The notes: generated from the sequence alone by a model not told the origin. 64,000 bases of DNA from Pseudomonas orientalis (GCF_022807995.1 NZ_CP094351.1:5193501-5257500); one strand, 5' to 3'; positions 16,778 to 25,954 are shown, numbered from the stretch's first letter. Made by a program: numbers and translations.

Positions 16778-18259
16778 TCAGTCTTGTGGCGTTTGCTCGG
16801 CCAGTGCCACCGCACGGAACATCGCCCGGCGCTTGTTCAGGGTTTCTTCCCATTCAAGGGCCGGCACCGAGTCTGCCACAATGCCGCCACCGGCCTGCAC
16901 GTGCAGTTCGCCATCCTTGATCACTGCCGTACGGATCGCAATCGCGGTGTCCATGTTGCCGTTCCAGGCGAAATACCCCACGGCGCCGCCATAGACGCCC
17001 CGCTTGACCGGCTCCAGCTCGTCGATGATTTCCATCGCGCGAATCTTCGGCGCGCCCGACAAGGTACCGGCCGGCAGGATGGCGCGCAGTGCGTCCATGG
17101 CGGTCAGCCCGGCTTTCAGTTCCCCGGTGACGTTGGACACGATGTGCATCACGTTGGAATACCGTTCGATGACCATCTTCTCGGTCAACTTCACCGAGCC
17201 GATTTCCGAGACACGCCCGGTGTCATTACGGCCCAGATCAATCAGCATCAGGTGCTCGGCGATTTCCTTGGCGTCGCTCAACAGGTCTTCTTCCAGCGCC
17301 AGGTCCGCTTCTTCGGTGGCGCCACGCGGGCGCGTACCGGCGATGGGACGCACGGTGATCAGGTTGTCTTCGACGCGCACCAGCACTTCCGGTGAACTGC
17401 CCACCACGTGGAAATCACCGAAGTTGAAGAAGTACATGTACGGCGTCGGGTTGAAGCAGCGCAGCGCTCGGTACAGGTCAATCGGCGCCGCCTTGAAGTC
17501 GATGGACATCCGTTGCGACGGCACCACTTGCATGCAGTCACCGGCGAGGATGTATTCCTTGATGGTATCCACTGCGCGCTCATAGTCCGCCTGCGTGAAG
17601 CTGGAACGAAACACCGGATCGGCGGCAGGCGGCCGGCTGAGGTCCAGGCCACGACGCGGCGTGATCGGCTGGCGCAGCTTTTCCAGCAGCGCTTCGAGAC
17701 TGGCCTGGCCCTGTTCGTAGGCATCCGCCTGGGACGGGTCGGCCAGTACAATCGCGTGCATCTTGCCGGCGAGATTGTCGAACACCACAACCGCATCAGA
17801 GACCATCAGCAGGATGTCCGGCACGCCCAGAGGGTCCGGATTCGGGCATTTACCCAACCGTTGCTCCACATAGCGCACGCAGTCATAACCGAAATACCCC
17901 ACCAGGCCGCCGTTGAAACGCGGCAGGCCGGCAATGGTCGGCACGTTGTAGCGCGCCTTGAAGGCCTCGACGAAGGCCAGCGGGTCGTCTACATCATGGC
18001 TTTCGATCTCGATGCCGTCATGGGTGATGCTCACATGATGGTCGTGCACCCGCAGTACGGTGCGGCACGGCAGGCCGATGATCGAATAGCGGCCCCACTT
18101 CTCGCCGCCCTGTACCGACTCCAGCAGATAGGAGTTCGGCTCGTCGGCCAGTTTCAGGTAGATCGACAGCGGCGTGTCGAAGTCGGCCAGGGTTTCACGG
18201 GCCATGGGGATACGGTTATAGCCGGCAGCGGCCAAACGCAGGAATTCTTCGCGGATCAT
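16778..18259 (-). CDS. trpE: Anthranilate synthase component I
   Basis: 493 residues. It converts chorismate to anthranilate with ammonia from TrpG. The N-terminal LLESVQGGEKWGRYS motif is the Trp feedback site. The C-terminal chorismate-binding domain has the usual PIAGTRPRGA, LIDLGRNDTGR and AGGGIVADS blocks. ATG 18259 follows GAGGCACC. It lies 70 nt after the end of gph, whose last codons form a Trp-containing leader, so gph-trpE reads as one regulated unit. Confidence 0.98.
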   Translation of the reverse strand: MIREEFLRLAAAGYNRIPMARETLADFDTPLSIYLKLADEPNSYLLESVQGGEKWGRYSIIGLPCRTVLRVHDHHVSITHDGIEIESHDVDDPLAFVEAFKARYNVPTIAGLPRFNGGLVGYFGYDCVRYVEQRLGKCPNPDPLGVPDILLMVSDAVVVFDNLAGKMHAIVLADPSQADAYEQGQASLEALLEKLRQPITPRRGLDLSRPPAADPVFRSSFTQADYERAVDTIKEYILAGDCMQVVPSQRMSIDFKAAPIDLYRALRCFNPTPYMYFFNFGDFHVVGSSPEVLVRVEDNLITVRPIAGTRPRGATEEADLALEEDLLSDAKEIAEHLMLIDLGRNDTGRVSEIGSVKLTEKMVIERYSNVMHIVSNVTGELKAGLTAMDALRAILPAGTLSGAPKIRAMEIIDELEPVKRGVYGGAVGYFAWNGNMDTAIAIRTAVIKDGELHVQAGGGIVADSVPALEWEETLNKRRAMFRAVALAEQTPQD

Positions 18260-18329
18260 CAGGTGCCTCGTGGTGTGAGGGTCAATCGGTCAGGTAGGCA
18301 AACGTGCCGCAAAGAGCGGCCAGGATCAG

Positions 18330-18398
18330 TCAGGCGCGCCAACGCCAGCGGGCCAGGGCCTTGATGACTTTCATCCAGAGTTTGCGGGTGACCACCAC
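18330..18398 (-). promoter_or_regulatory. trpL: trpE leader-peptide region embedded in the end of gph
   Basis: The last codons of gph read VVVTRKLWMKVIKALARWRWRA, with three Trp codons (residues 258, 268 and 270 of Gph), and stop 70 nt before trpE. The ending ARWRWRA equals that of the trpGDC leader. An internal GTG (18398, with GGAA upstream) or the ATG at 18374 could start a free leader peptide, or gph ribosomes could serve as the sensor. A GCCGCTCTTTGCGGC hairpin follows. I do not see a classical terminator with a long T-run, so the switch structure needs folding analysis. Confidence 0.78.
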
Positions 18399-19148
18399 GA
18401 TGGGATTTCCATAAGGAGACGGATCGATATCGGGCAACGTTATCTCAGCGCCCGCGCCCAGGCAACCGGGGATTAACAGGCGCAGGTCATCAATCACCAG
18501 CGCCGGCGCTTCTTCGGCAATCGGCCGGCCATGGTTGTAGCCGTAACTCAAGGCCACGCACTGCACGCCTGCGGCTTTGGCCGCCAGTACATCGCTGCGC
18601 GAATCGCCGACAAACAACGATTGGGACGCCGGAATATTCGCCATCTTCATCACGAAGAACAGGGCCGCCGGGTCAGGCTTTTTCTGCGGCAGGGTGTCGC
18701 CGCCGATGATCCAGCGAAAATACCGGCCGATCTTCATCTGGTCCAACAGCGGTGCGACGAAGCGCTCCGGCTTGTTGGTGATCAAGGCCATTTCCACGCC
18801 CTGCTTGCTCAACCATTTGAGGGTGTCACGCACGCCGGGATACACCACCGTCAGTTCGTGGCTGCTTTCATAGGCGGCATTGAACAGCTCCAGGGCATGG
18901 TCGGCTTCCACCTCATCCACACCGCTGGCGTCGATGTTGCCGGCCAGCGCCCGGCGCACCAGCATCGGCGCGCCGTTGCCGACCCATTCGCGCACCGCCT
19001 CGATCCCCGCAGGCTTGCGCCCGAGTTTGAGCAGCATCTGGTCCACCGCCGCCGCAAGGTCAGGCACCGAGTCGATCAAGGTACCGTCCAGATCGAACAT
19101 CACCAGCCGTGGCAATTGGCCGGGGAACAGTTGCTCAAAGCCGCTCAT
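18330..19148 (-). CDS. gph: Phosphoglycolate phosphatase
   Basis: 272 residues. A HAD-family hydrolase that removes phosphate from 2-phosphoglycolate. Motif I FDLDGTLIDS (D19, D21), motif II ALITNKPERF and motif IV FVGDSRSD are all present. ATG 19148 overlaps the rpe stop by 4 bp. The catalytic domain ends near residue 240; the last ~22 residues are an arginine/tryptophan-rich tail unlike the HAD fold and equal to a trp leader peptide. The 272-residue length matches what I recall for the P. aeruginosa protein, so the fusion is conserved and not an error here. Confidence 0.95.
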   Translation of the reverse strand: MSGFEQLFPGQLPRLVMFDLDGTLIDSVPDLAAAVDQMLLKLGRKPAGIEAVREWVGNGAPMLVRRALAGNIDASGVDEVEADHALELFNAAYESSHELTVVYPGVRDTLKWLSKQGVEMALITNKPERFVAPLLDQMKIGRYFRWIIGGDTLPQKKPDPAALFFVMKMANIPASQSLFVGDSRSDVLAAKAAGVQCVALSYGYNHGRPIAEEAPALVIDDLRLLIPGCLGAGAEITLPDIDPSPYGNPIVVVTRKLWMKVIKALARWRWRA

Positions 19149-19819
19149 GGACGCGCCAGCGCCAGTTCGGCATGCATCTTGGCGATCACTTCCTGGTAAT
19201 CCGGTGCGTTGAAGATCGCCGAGCCGGCGACGAACGTATCGGCACCCGCGGCAGCGATCTCGCGAATATTGTTGACGTTGACCCCACCGTCGATTTCCAG
19301 GCGGATCTCCCGTCCCGACGCATCGATCAGCGCCCGCGCTTCGCGCAGCTTGTTCAGGGTGCCGGGGATGAATTTCTGCCCGCCAAAACCCGGGTTGACG
19401 CTCATCAGCAGGACCATGTCGACCTTGTCCATCACGTACTCCAGCACACTCAAGGGTGTGGCCGGGTTGAACACCAGGCCCGCCTTGCAGCCGCCTTCGC
19501 GGATCAGTTGCAAAGTTCGGTCGACGTGCAGCGTGGCTTCCGGGTGGAAGGTGATGTAGGTCGCACCGGCGTCGATGAAGTCGCCGACAATGCGGTCCAC
19601 CGGGCTGACCATCAGGTGCGCGTCGATCGGCGCGGTGATCCCGTACTTGCGCAACGCTGCGCAGACCATCGGGCCGATGGTCAGGTTGGGCACGTAGTGG
19701 TTGTCCATGACGTCGAAGTGCACGAAGTCGGCGCCGGCGGCCAACACCTTGTCCACTTCTTCGCCCAGGCGGGCGAAGTCGGCGGAGAGAATCGATGGAG
19801 CAATGACGAAGGGCTGCAT
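19145..19819 (-). CDS. rpe: Ribulose-phosphate 3-epimerase
   Basis: 224 residues. A TIM-barrel epimerase of the pentose phosphate pathway (ribulose-5-P to xylulose-5-P). Metal-binding and catalytic residues are in VHFDVMDNHYVPNLT and AHLMV, with the GFGGQKFIP phosphate loop. ATG 19819 has AAAGGTG upstream. It is the first gene of an rpe-gph-trpE unit, joined by a 4-bp overlap to gph. Confidence 0.98.
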   Translation of the reverse strand: MQPFVIAPSILSADFARLGEEVDKVLAAGADFVHFDVMDNHYVPNLTIGPMVCAALRKYGITAPIDAHLMVSPVDRIVGDFIDAGATYITFHPEATLHVDRTLQLIREGGCKAGLVFNPATPLSVLEYVMDKVDMVLLMSVNPGFGGQKFIPGTLNKLREARALIDASGREIRLEIDGGVNVNNIREIAAAGADTFVAGSAIFNAPDYQEVIAKMHAELALARP

Positions 19820-19901
19820 GACGCACCTTTTTGAGCTAAATCACGATGGCGCGCATTGTATACCTCAGCTTTGCCCTGCGCACCGTGACCTCACTCAACG
19901 G

Positions 19902-21050
19902 CTAGTAAGCCGCCCGGTAGATTTTCTCGATATCGGCCGCACTGAGCTGGCGCGGGTTGTTGCGCATCAGGCGTTCGATACCCGCCGCTTCAGTGGCCAT
20001 CGCCGGGATAGCTTCCTCAGGCACACCGAAACTGCGCAGGCCCGCCGGGATCTCGACGGCGGCGCACAGTCGCGTCATCGCCTCGACAGCCTGGTCGGCA
20101 GCGTCATTCACGCTCAGCCCGCTGACATTCACGCCCATGGCCTGGGCTATATCGCGCATCCTTTCGACACAGGCCAGCTTGTTCCAGTGCATCACATAGG
20201 GCAGCAACAGCGCGTTGCTCACGCCATGGGCGATGTTGAACCGGCCGCCCAACGGATACGCCAGCGCATGCACCGCGCCCACGCCCGCGTTGCCGAAAGC
20301 CATGCCAGCCATCAGGCTGGCGGTGGCCATGTCGTCACGGGCCTGCAGGTTGGCCGGGTTGGCGTAAGCCTTGGGCAATGCGCCGGCAATCAGCTTGATC
20401 GCGCCGATCGCCAGGGCATCGGTGATCGGCGAGGCGTTCAGCGACAGATAGGATTCAATCGCATGCACCAGTGCGTCGACGCCACTGGCGGCGGTGACGC
20501 TGCGCGGGCACGTAAGGGTCATTTGCGGGCTGATCAGCGCCACATCCGGCAGCAGGTAGTCGCTGACGATGCCTTTTTTCAGCTGCGCGACCTTGTCCGA
20601 GAGGATCGCCACGTTGGTCACTTCCGAGCCGGTGCCCGCCGTGGTGGGGATGGCGATCAACGGCGGACCCTTGCGCGGCACCTGGTCGACCCCGAACAGA
20701 TCCGCCAGGGCGCCGTGGTAACCGGCATAGGCCGCCACGCTCTTGGCGATGTCGATGGCACTGCCGCCGCCCACGCCGATCAGGCCGTCGTGTCCGCCAT
20801 CGCGGTAGGCCTGCATGCAGTCCTCGACAATGGCGATTTCCGGGTCGGGCAGCACGCGGTCGAAAATTTCGTAAGGGCGGCCGCCCAAATGCTCGAGCGC
20901 CAGCGCGACCGTGCCGGACTTGACCAACGCAGCATCGGTGACGATCAGCGGGTTATCCACATCCAGGCGGGTGAGTTCGGCGGCGAGTTGCTCGATGGCG
21001 CCAGCGCCGGTGAGCAGTTTATGGGCGATCTTGAATGAGGAAGTACTCAT
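19902..21050 (-). CDS. Iron-containing alcohol dehydrogenase
   Basis: 382 residues of the group III Fe-dependent alcohol dehydrogenase family (YiaY/AdhB-like). NAD(P) is bound at GVGGGSAIDIAKSVA and the TTAGTGSEVT block is present. Iron ligands (Asp and His) are in ASGVDALVHAIESY and GAVHALAYPLGGRFNIAHG. The natural alcohol is unknown. It is flanked by rpe (same strand, 82 bp away) and a REPIN upstream, so it is probably its own unit. Confidence 0.92.
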   Translation of the reverse strand: MSTSSFKIAHKLLTGAGAIEQLAAELTRLDVDNPLIVTDAALVKSGTVALALEHLGGRPYEIFDRVLPDPEIAIVEDCMQAYRDGGHDGLIGVGGGSAIDIAKSVAAYAGYHGALADLFGVDQVPRKGPPLIAIPTTAGTGSEVTNVAILSDKVAQLKKGIVSDYLLPDVALISPQMTLTCPRSVTAASGVDALVHAIESYLSLNASPITDALAIGAIKLIAGALPKAYANPANLQARDDMATASLMAGMAFGNAGVGAVHALAYPLGGRFNIAHGVSNALLLPYVMHWNKLACVERMRDIAQAMGVNVSGLSVNDAADQAVEAMTRLCAAVEIPAGLRSFGVPEEAIPAMATEAAGIERLMRNNPRQLSAADIEKIYRAAY

Positions 21051-21157
21051 GTGCGCGGCCTCTTATTGAGAGATGGGCTGGCACAAGAGTAGCTGAGACA
21101 AATGGGTTGTCTGCCATTCAAGAGCTGAATGGTCATTATCTGAATGAACAAAGAACC

Positions 21158-21250
21158 AATGTGGGAGGGGGCTTGCCCCCGATAGCAGTGTGTCAGTCAG
21201 CACTTCTGAGACTGATACACCGCTATCGGGGGCAAGCCCCCTCCCACATT
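21158..21250. repeat. REPIN between the alcohol dehydrogenase and ABC permease genes
   Basis: Same family as 16668-16760: opposed REP arms AATGTGGGAGGGGGCTTGCC... and complement around a loop beginning AGTGTGTCAGTCAG. It sits in a codirectional gap downstream of the transporter operon. Confidence 0.93.
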
Positions 21251-21267
21251 TTGACCTATGCCGGGCT

Positions 21268-22092
21268 TTAGACTTGGGCCGTACGCAGCTTTTCGCTCCG
21301 TCCGCGCAGCCATTCAAGCGTCAGCAGCAGCACTACTGAAAACCCGATCAGCAACGTCGCCGCCGCCGCAATCGTCGGGCTGAGGTTTTCGCGGATGCCG
21401 CTGAACATCTGCCTGGGCAACGTGGCCTGCTCCGGCCCTGCGAGAAACAGCGTCACCACCACTTCATCGAACGAGGTGGCGAAGGCAAACAGCGCCCCGG
21501 ATATCACCCCCGGGGCGATCAGCGGCAAGGTCACGCGGCGAAACGCGGTCAACGGTGAAGCGCCCAGGCTGGCCGCCGCCCGCACCAGATTGTGATTGAA
21601 ACCCTGCAAGGTCGCCGACACGGTAATGATCACAAACGGCACGCCCAGCACCGCATGCACCACGATCAGCGAGAGAAAGCTGTTGCCCAGGCCCAGCTGG
21701 GCAAAGAACAAATAACTGGCCACGCCGATAATCACCACCGGCACCACCATCGGCGAAATCACCAAAGCCATCACCAGTGCCTTGCCGGGGAAGTTGCCAC
21801 GGGTCAGGCCGATCGCCGCCAGCGTGCCGAACACCATTGCCAGCAGCGTGGCCGCCGGGGCGACGATGATGCTGTTGCGCAAGGCGCGCATCCATTCGGC
21901 CGAGGCGAAAAAGTCGTGATACCACTGCAGCGAAAAGCCCTGCAGCGGGTACACCAGGAAACTGCCGCTGTTGAACGACAACGGGATGATCACCAGCACC
22001 GGCAGGATCAGGAACAGCAGGATCAGACCACACAGAATCCGCAGGCTGTAGAACCACAGCCGCTCCACCGGTGACATATAAGGGCTCAGCAT
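21268..22092 (-). CDS. ABC transporter permease (PotC-like)
   Basis: 274 residues with six predicted membrane helices and the BPD_transp_1 EAA loop (AAASLGASPLTAFRRVTLPLI). It is the second permease of a spermidine/putrescine-type (PotABCD) importer. ATG 22092 has GGAG upstream and follows the other permease gene by 12 bp. The substrate is inferred as a polyamine or similar cation only from family. Confidence 0.92.
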   Translation of the reverse strand: MLSPYMSPVERLWFYSLRILCGLILLFLILPVLVIIPLSFNSGSFLVYPLQGFSLQWYHDFFASAEWMRALRNSIIVAPAATLLAMVFGTLAAIGLTRGNFPGKALVMALVISPMVVPVVIIGVASYLFFAQLGLGNSFLSLIVVHAVLGVPFVIITVSATLQGFNHNLVRAAASLGASPLTAFRRVTLPLIAPGVISGALFAFATSFDEVVVTLFLAGPEQATLPRQMFSGIRENLSPTIAAAATLLIGFSVVLLLTLEWLRGRSEKLRTAQV

Positions 22093-22104
22093 CGCAAGGT
22101 CTCC

Positions 22105-23331
22105 TCAGCTCAGGCGCAGGCGACTGGCGCCCACCAGCCGGTTGTAAATCAGGTACAGCAGCACCGTCGCCAGCAGCAGCAAGCCGCCCAACGCCGTGGC
22201 CATGCCCCAGTTGATGCTGGTGTTGGTATAGAAGGCCACGAAGTAGCTGACCATCTGGTCGTTCGGGCTGCCCAGCAACGCTGGGGTGATGTAGTAACCA
22301 ATCGCCAGGATGAACACCAACAGGCAACCGGCGCCGACACCGGCGTAGGTCTGCGGGAAGTACACGCGCCAGAAGCTGGCGAAGGGATGACAGCCCAGGG
22401 AAATCGCCGCGCGCATGTAAGTCGGCGAAATGCCCTTCATCACGCTGTAGATCGGCAGAATCATGAACGGCAGCAGGATATGCACCATGGAGATGTACAC
22501 ACCGGTACGGTTGAACACGAGTTCCAGCGGCGTATCGATCAGGCCCATGCCCATCAGGGCGCTGTTGATCAGGCCCCCGGATTGCAACAGTACGATCCAC
22601 GCCGCCACCCGCACCAGGATCGAGGTCCAGAACGGCAGCAAGACCAGGATCATCAGCAGGTTGCTTTTGCGCGCCGGCAGATTGGCCAGCAGGTACGCCA
22701 GGGGATAGGCCAGCAGCAGGCAGATCACGGTGATGACCAAGCCCATCCAGAATGTGCGGGCGAAGATATCCAGGTAGATGGCCTGGTCGGGGGTGGCCGG
22801 CGCGATTTCGCCCAGGTCATCGATACGGTGATCGACGGCCGCCAGCAGGTAGTAAGGCGTCAGGCTGCTGGTATTGCGCCGGATCGCCTGCCAGTACGCC
22901 GGGTCTCCCCAGCGTTCGTCGAGGCTTTCCAGCGCGGTTTTATAAGAGGCCGGCGCTTCGGTAAACGGCAGCGCCCGCGCGGTTTTGGTCAGCAGGCTGC
23001 GATAACCGGCCAGTTCCATGTTCAAGCGCTTGGACAGATCGCCCAGGGTCTGGTTTTTGCGCGCTTCACCCAGGTCGTCACTCAGCGCCTGATACACCGA
23101 CTCGCCGGGCAAGCCACGACCGTCCCAGGCCGTCACTGCCACCACCGTGCGCGGCAAGCCTGCGACCACTTCCGGGTTGCCGACGCTTTTGTAGAGCAGC
23201 GCAACAATGGGCACCAGGAACACCAGCAGCAAAAACAGCACCAGCGGCGCAATCAAGGCCTGGGCCTTCCAGCGGTTGAGCCGCTCGGCACGGGCCAGGC
23301 GCTGCTTGAGGGTGGGAATGGCTACTGCCAT
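22105..23331 (-). CDS. ABC transporter permease (PotB-like) with a large periplasmic insert
   Basis: 408 residues. The first helix (residues ~25-48) is followed by about 140 residues of periplasmic sequence (VAVTAWDGRGLPGESVYQALSDD... to TPDQAIYLDIF), then the permease helices and an EAA loop (AAISLGCHPFASFWRVYFPQ). The extra periplasmic region is longer than in E. coli PotB but is seen in a group of proteobacterial homologues. GGAGTT precedes ATG 23331. The gene is separated from the substrate-binding protein gene by a nested REPIN. Confidence 0.92.
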   Translation of the reverse strand: MAVAIPTLKQRLARAERLNRWKAQALIAPLVLFLLLVFLVPIVALLYKSVGNPEVVAGLPRTVVAVTAWDGRGLPGESVYQALSDDLGEARKNQTLGDLSKRLNMELAGYRSLLTKTARALPFTEAPASYKTALESLDERWGDPAYWQAIRRNTSSLTPYYLLAAVDHRIDDLGEIAPATPDQAIYLDIFARTFWMGLVITVICLLLAYPLAYLLANLPARKSNLLMILVLLPFWTSILVRVAAWIVLLQSGGLINSALMGMGLIDTPLELVFNRTGVYISMVHILLPFMILPIYSVMKGISPTYMRAAISLGCHPFASFWRVYFPQTYAGVGAGCLLVFILAIGYYITPALLGSPNDQMVSYFVAFYTNTSINWGMATALGGLLLLATVLLYLIYNRLVGASRLRLS

Positions 23332-23369
23332 GACTGAACTCCGGATCTTGAAGATAAATGCAGATGCCC

Positions 23370-23528
23370 TGTGGGAGGGGGCTTGCCCTAATGCCAGTCT
23401 GTAGGAGCGAGCTTGCTCGCGAAAAACTCACAGGCGCCGCGTTCAGTCAGGAAGCACGCGTTATCGTTGACGTTTTTCGCGAGCAAGCTCGCTCCTACAT
23501 CGGGCATTAGGGCAAGCCCCCTCCAACA
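23370..23528. repeat. Nested REPIN (one REP family inside another)
   Basis: The outer arms are of the GTGGGAGGGGGCTTGCCCT type (23370-23395 and 23503-23528, sharing TAATGCC/GGCATTA). Inside is a complete element of the other family with arms TGTAGGAGCGAGCTTGCTCG... (23400-23427 and 23472-23499). It lies between the solute-binding protein gene and the first permease gene of one operon. Confidence 0.9.
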
Positions 23529-23532
23529 TGGG

Positions 23533-24573
23533 TTACTTGGCGGCCCAGGAATTGAAGCGCTGCTCAAGCTGCTCGCCGTTATCGGCCCAGAAGCTCACAT
23601 CGATCTGCACCTGGTTGGCGATGTTCTCCGGGGTGGTCGGCATGTCTTTGAGCACGTCTTTGGCCAGCAGCGGCACGGCCTGGGTGTTGGCCGGGCCGTA
23701 GGCGATGTTTTCCGAATAGATCTTCTGCTGCTGCGGCTGCACCGAGAAGGCGATGAATTTCTTCGCCGCTTCGGCGCGCTCCTTGGCCAGACCTTTTGGA
23801 ATGGCCCAGGCGTCGAAGTCGTAGATACCGCCGTTCCACACCACTTTGAGGTTGCTTTCTTTCTGTACGGCGGCGATCCGGCCGTTGTAGGCCGAGCTCA
23901 TCACCACGTCGCCCGAAGCGAGGTACTGCGGCGGCTGTGCGCCGGCTTCCCACCACTGGATCGAGGGTTTGAGTTCGTCGAGTTTCTTGAACGCGCGGTC
24001 CTGGCCATCCTTGCCGGCCAGCACTTTATAGACGTCCTTGGGCGCCACGCCGTCGGCCATCAGCGCGAATTCCAGGGTGTACTTGGCGCCTTTGCGCAGG
24101 CCACGCTTGCCGGGGAATTTCTTGGTGTCCCAGAAATCCGCCCAACTGGTCGGTGCACTGCTGAGTTTGTCGGCGTTGTAGGCCAGCACCGTCGACCACA
24201 CGAAGAAGCCTACGCCGCAGGGCTGGATCGCGCCCTTCACGTAGTCGGCGGTGTTGCCGAACAGTTTCGGGTCCAGGGGTTCGAACATGTCTTCGTCGCA
24301 GCCACGGGACAGTTCAGGCGACTCCACTTCCACCAGGTCCCAGGACACGCTCTTGGTGTCGACCATGGCCTTGACCTTGGCCATCTCACCGTTGTATTCA
24401 CCGGCGATGATCTTGCCGTTGCCCGCGCTTTCCCACGGGGCATAGAAGGCCTTGACCTGGGCCGCCTTGTTCGCGCCGCCAAAGGAAACGACGGTCAGGT
24501 CCGGGCCGGCCATGGCCTGTGTCGCGCCCATCAAGCCGATAGCCAGGGCCGAATACTTAAGGGATCTCAACAT
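23533..24573 (-). CDS. ABC transporter periplasmic substrate-binding protein
   Basis: 346 residues of the spermidine/putrescine-binding (PotD/SBP_bac_8-like) family. The signal peptide covers about residues 1-23 (MLRSLKYSALAIGLMGATQAMA), and the mature part begins GPDLTVVSFGG. The start is ATG 24573; the GTG at 24588 overlaps the GGAGAG ribosome-binding site. A typical ligand pocket Trp/Asp pattern (DFDAWAIPKG) is visible. Encoded between the ATPase and the permeases. Confidence 0.93.
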   Translation of the reverse strand: MLRSLKYSALAIGLMGATQAMAGPDLTVVSFGGANKAAQVKAFYAPWESAGNGKIIAGEYNGEMAKVKAMVDTKSVSWDLVEVESPELSRGCDEDMFEPLDPKLFGNTADYVKGAIQPCGVGFFVWSTVLAYNADKLSSAPTSWADFWDTKKFPGKRGLRKGAKYTLEFALMADGVAPKDVYKVLAGKDGQDRAFKKLDELKPSIQWWEAGAQPPQYLASGDVVMSSAYNGRIAAVQKESNLKVVWNGGIYDFDAWAIPKGLAKERAEAAKKFIAFSVQPQQQKIYSENIAYGPANTQAVPLLAKDVLKDMPTTPENIANQVQIDVSFWADNGEQLEQRFNSWAAK

Positions 24574-24616
24574 TGTTGTGCTCTCCACGTGCAGGGTTGG
24601 TGAAGCCAGGGGGCGA

Positions 24617-25729
24617 TCAATTCGCCTCTAGAAGTGGGTCGAGTGCGCGAACGTGCTCGACTTGCCAGCCAATCGGTACCACGTCGCCGACCGTCAGGGC
24701 CGGGTCCAGCTCGGCGATCGGTTGTTTCACGAAAAAATCGGTCTTGCCGCAGACTTCCAGGCGCACACGCACGTGGTCGCCCAGGTAGATGAACTCCGCT
24801 ACCCGCCCGGAGAAGCGGTTGATGCAGCTGCCGCTGGCACCATTGAGGCTGACGCGCTCCGGCCGCACCGACAGGGTCACCGGGCCGCCGACCTGCCCGA
24901 CGTTCACCGCCAGCGCCTCGACCTTCTCGCCGCGCGCCAGCTCCACCACACAACGCTCGCCGGTGTGGCTGTGCAGACGGCCATTGAGGCGGTTGTTTTC
25001 GCCGATGAAGTTGGCCACAAAGGTGTTTTTCGGCTCTTCATACAGGCTGCGCGGCGCGGCGATCTGCTGGATTTCGCCCTGGTGGAACACCGCTACACGG
25101 TCGGACATGGTCAAGGCTTCGCCCTGGTCATGGGTCACATACACCACGGTCACGCCGAGGCGCTGATGCAGGTGCTTGATTTCCATCTGCATGTGTTCGC
25201 GCAGTTGCTTGTCGAGGGCGCCGAGGGGTTCGTCCATCAGCACCAGTTGCGGCTCGAACACCAAGGCGCGGGCCAACGCCACCCGCTGTTGCTGGCCACC
25301 GGACAGTTGCGCCGGGTAGCGCTGCGCGAAGGCGTCGAGCTGGACCATGCTCAGCACGCGCTTGACCCGCTCGCTGATGTCAGTCTTGCTCAAGCCACGC
25401 ACGGACAGCGGAAACGCCAGGTTCTCGGCCACGGTCATGTGCGGGAATAATGCATAGTTCTGGAACACCATGCCGATGTCGCGCTTGTGCGGCGGCACGT
25501 TATTGATCGAGCGGCCGGCCAGCTGGATCTCGCCGGCGGTGGGTGTTTCAAAGCCGGCCAGCATCATCAGGCTGGTGGTCTTGCCCGAGCCGGACGGCCC
25601 GAGCAGGGTGAGGAACTCGCCCTTGCGAATCTCCAGGTTGAGGTCTTTGACGATCAGGTTTTCGCCATCGTAGCTTTTCTGCACGCCACGAAAGCTGACC
25701 AGCACATCATTTGTATCCGCCTCGCTCAT
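24617..25729 (-). CDS. ABC transporter ATP-binding protein (PotA-like)
   Basis: 370 residues. Walker A GPSGSGKTTS, Q-loop FQNYALFP, signature LSGGQQQRVA, Walker B LVLMDEPLGALD and the switch His in VTHDQ are intact, followed by a C-terminal TOBE domain (SVRPERVSL). The start is ATG 25729 (MSEADTNDVLV); the frame upstream to 25765 is unlikely coding. First gene of the four-gene importer unit ATPase-SBP-permease-permease. Confidence 0.95.
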   Translation of the reverse strand: MSEADTNDVLVSFRGVQKSYDGENLIVKDLNLEIRKGEFLTLLGPSGSGKTTSLMMLAGFETPTAGEIQLAGRSINNVPPHKRDIGMVFQNYALFPHMTVAENLAFPLSVRGLSKTDISERVKRVLSMVQLDAFAQRYPAQLSGGQQQRVALARALVFEPQLVLMDEPLGALDKQLREHMQMEIKHLHQRLGVTVVYVTHDQGEALTMSDRVAVFHQGEIQQIAAPRSLYEEPKNTFVANFIGENNRLNGRLHSHTGERCVVELARGEKVEALAVNVGQVGGPVTLSVRPERVSLNGASGSCINRFSGRVAEFIYLGDHVRVRLEVCGKTDFFVKQPIAELDPALTVGDVVPIGWQVEHVRALDPLLEAN

Positions 25730-25954
25730 ACCCGCACCTTTGTATTTTGGACCGCTGTGGCACAAGCGTAGTCCAGGCGCGAGGCCCCGGAAATCAGGGG
25801 TCAGGAGAGAATCGCATCAGCCGGATGGAAGGTTCGGGGTAGGGATCGCCCTACACGGATGGCGGGCATGGGACAGTGCAGCTGCAACAGGCGAGCTGCA
25901 AGCGGCAAGAACAGGCTCGGCGGCGTTTTTGAGGTGTCGCTGACGGATACGCCG

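Noticed and set aside
19149..19826. N-terminal extension of the gph frame to 19826, giving a 498-residue protein
   Set aside because: The extension is rpe read out of frame; the 4-bp overlap with rpe and the family N-terminus fix the start at 19148.
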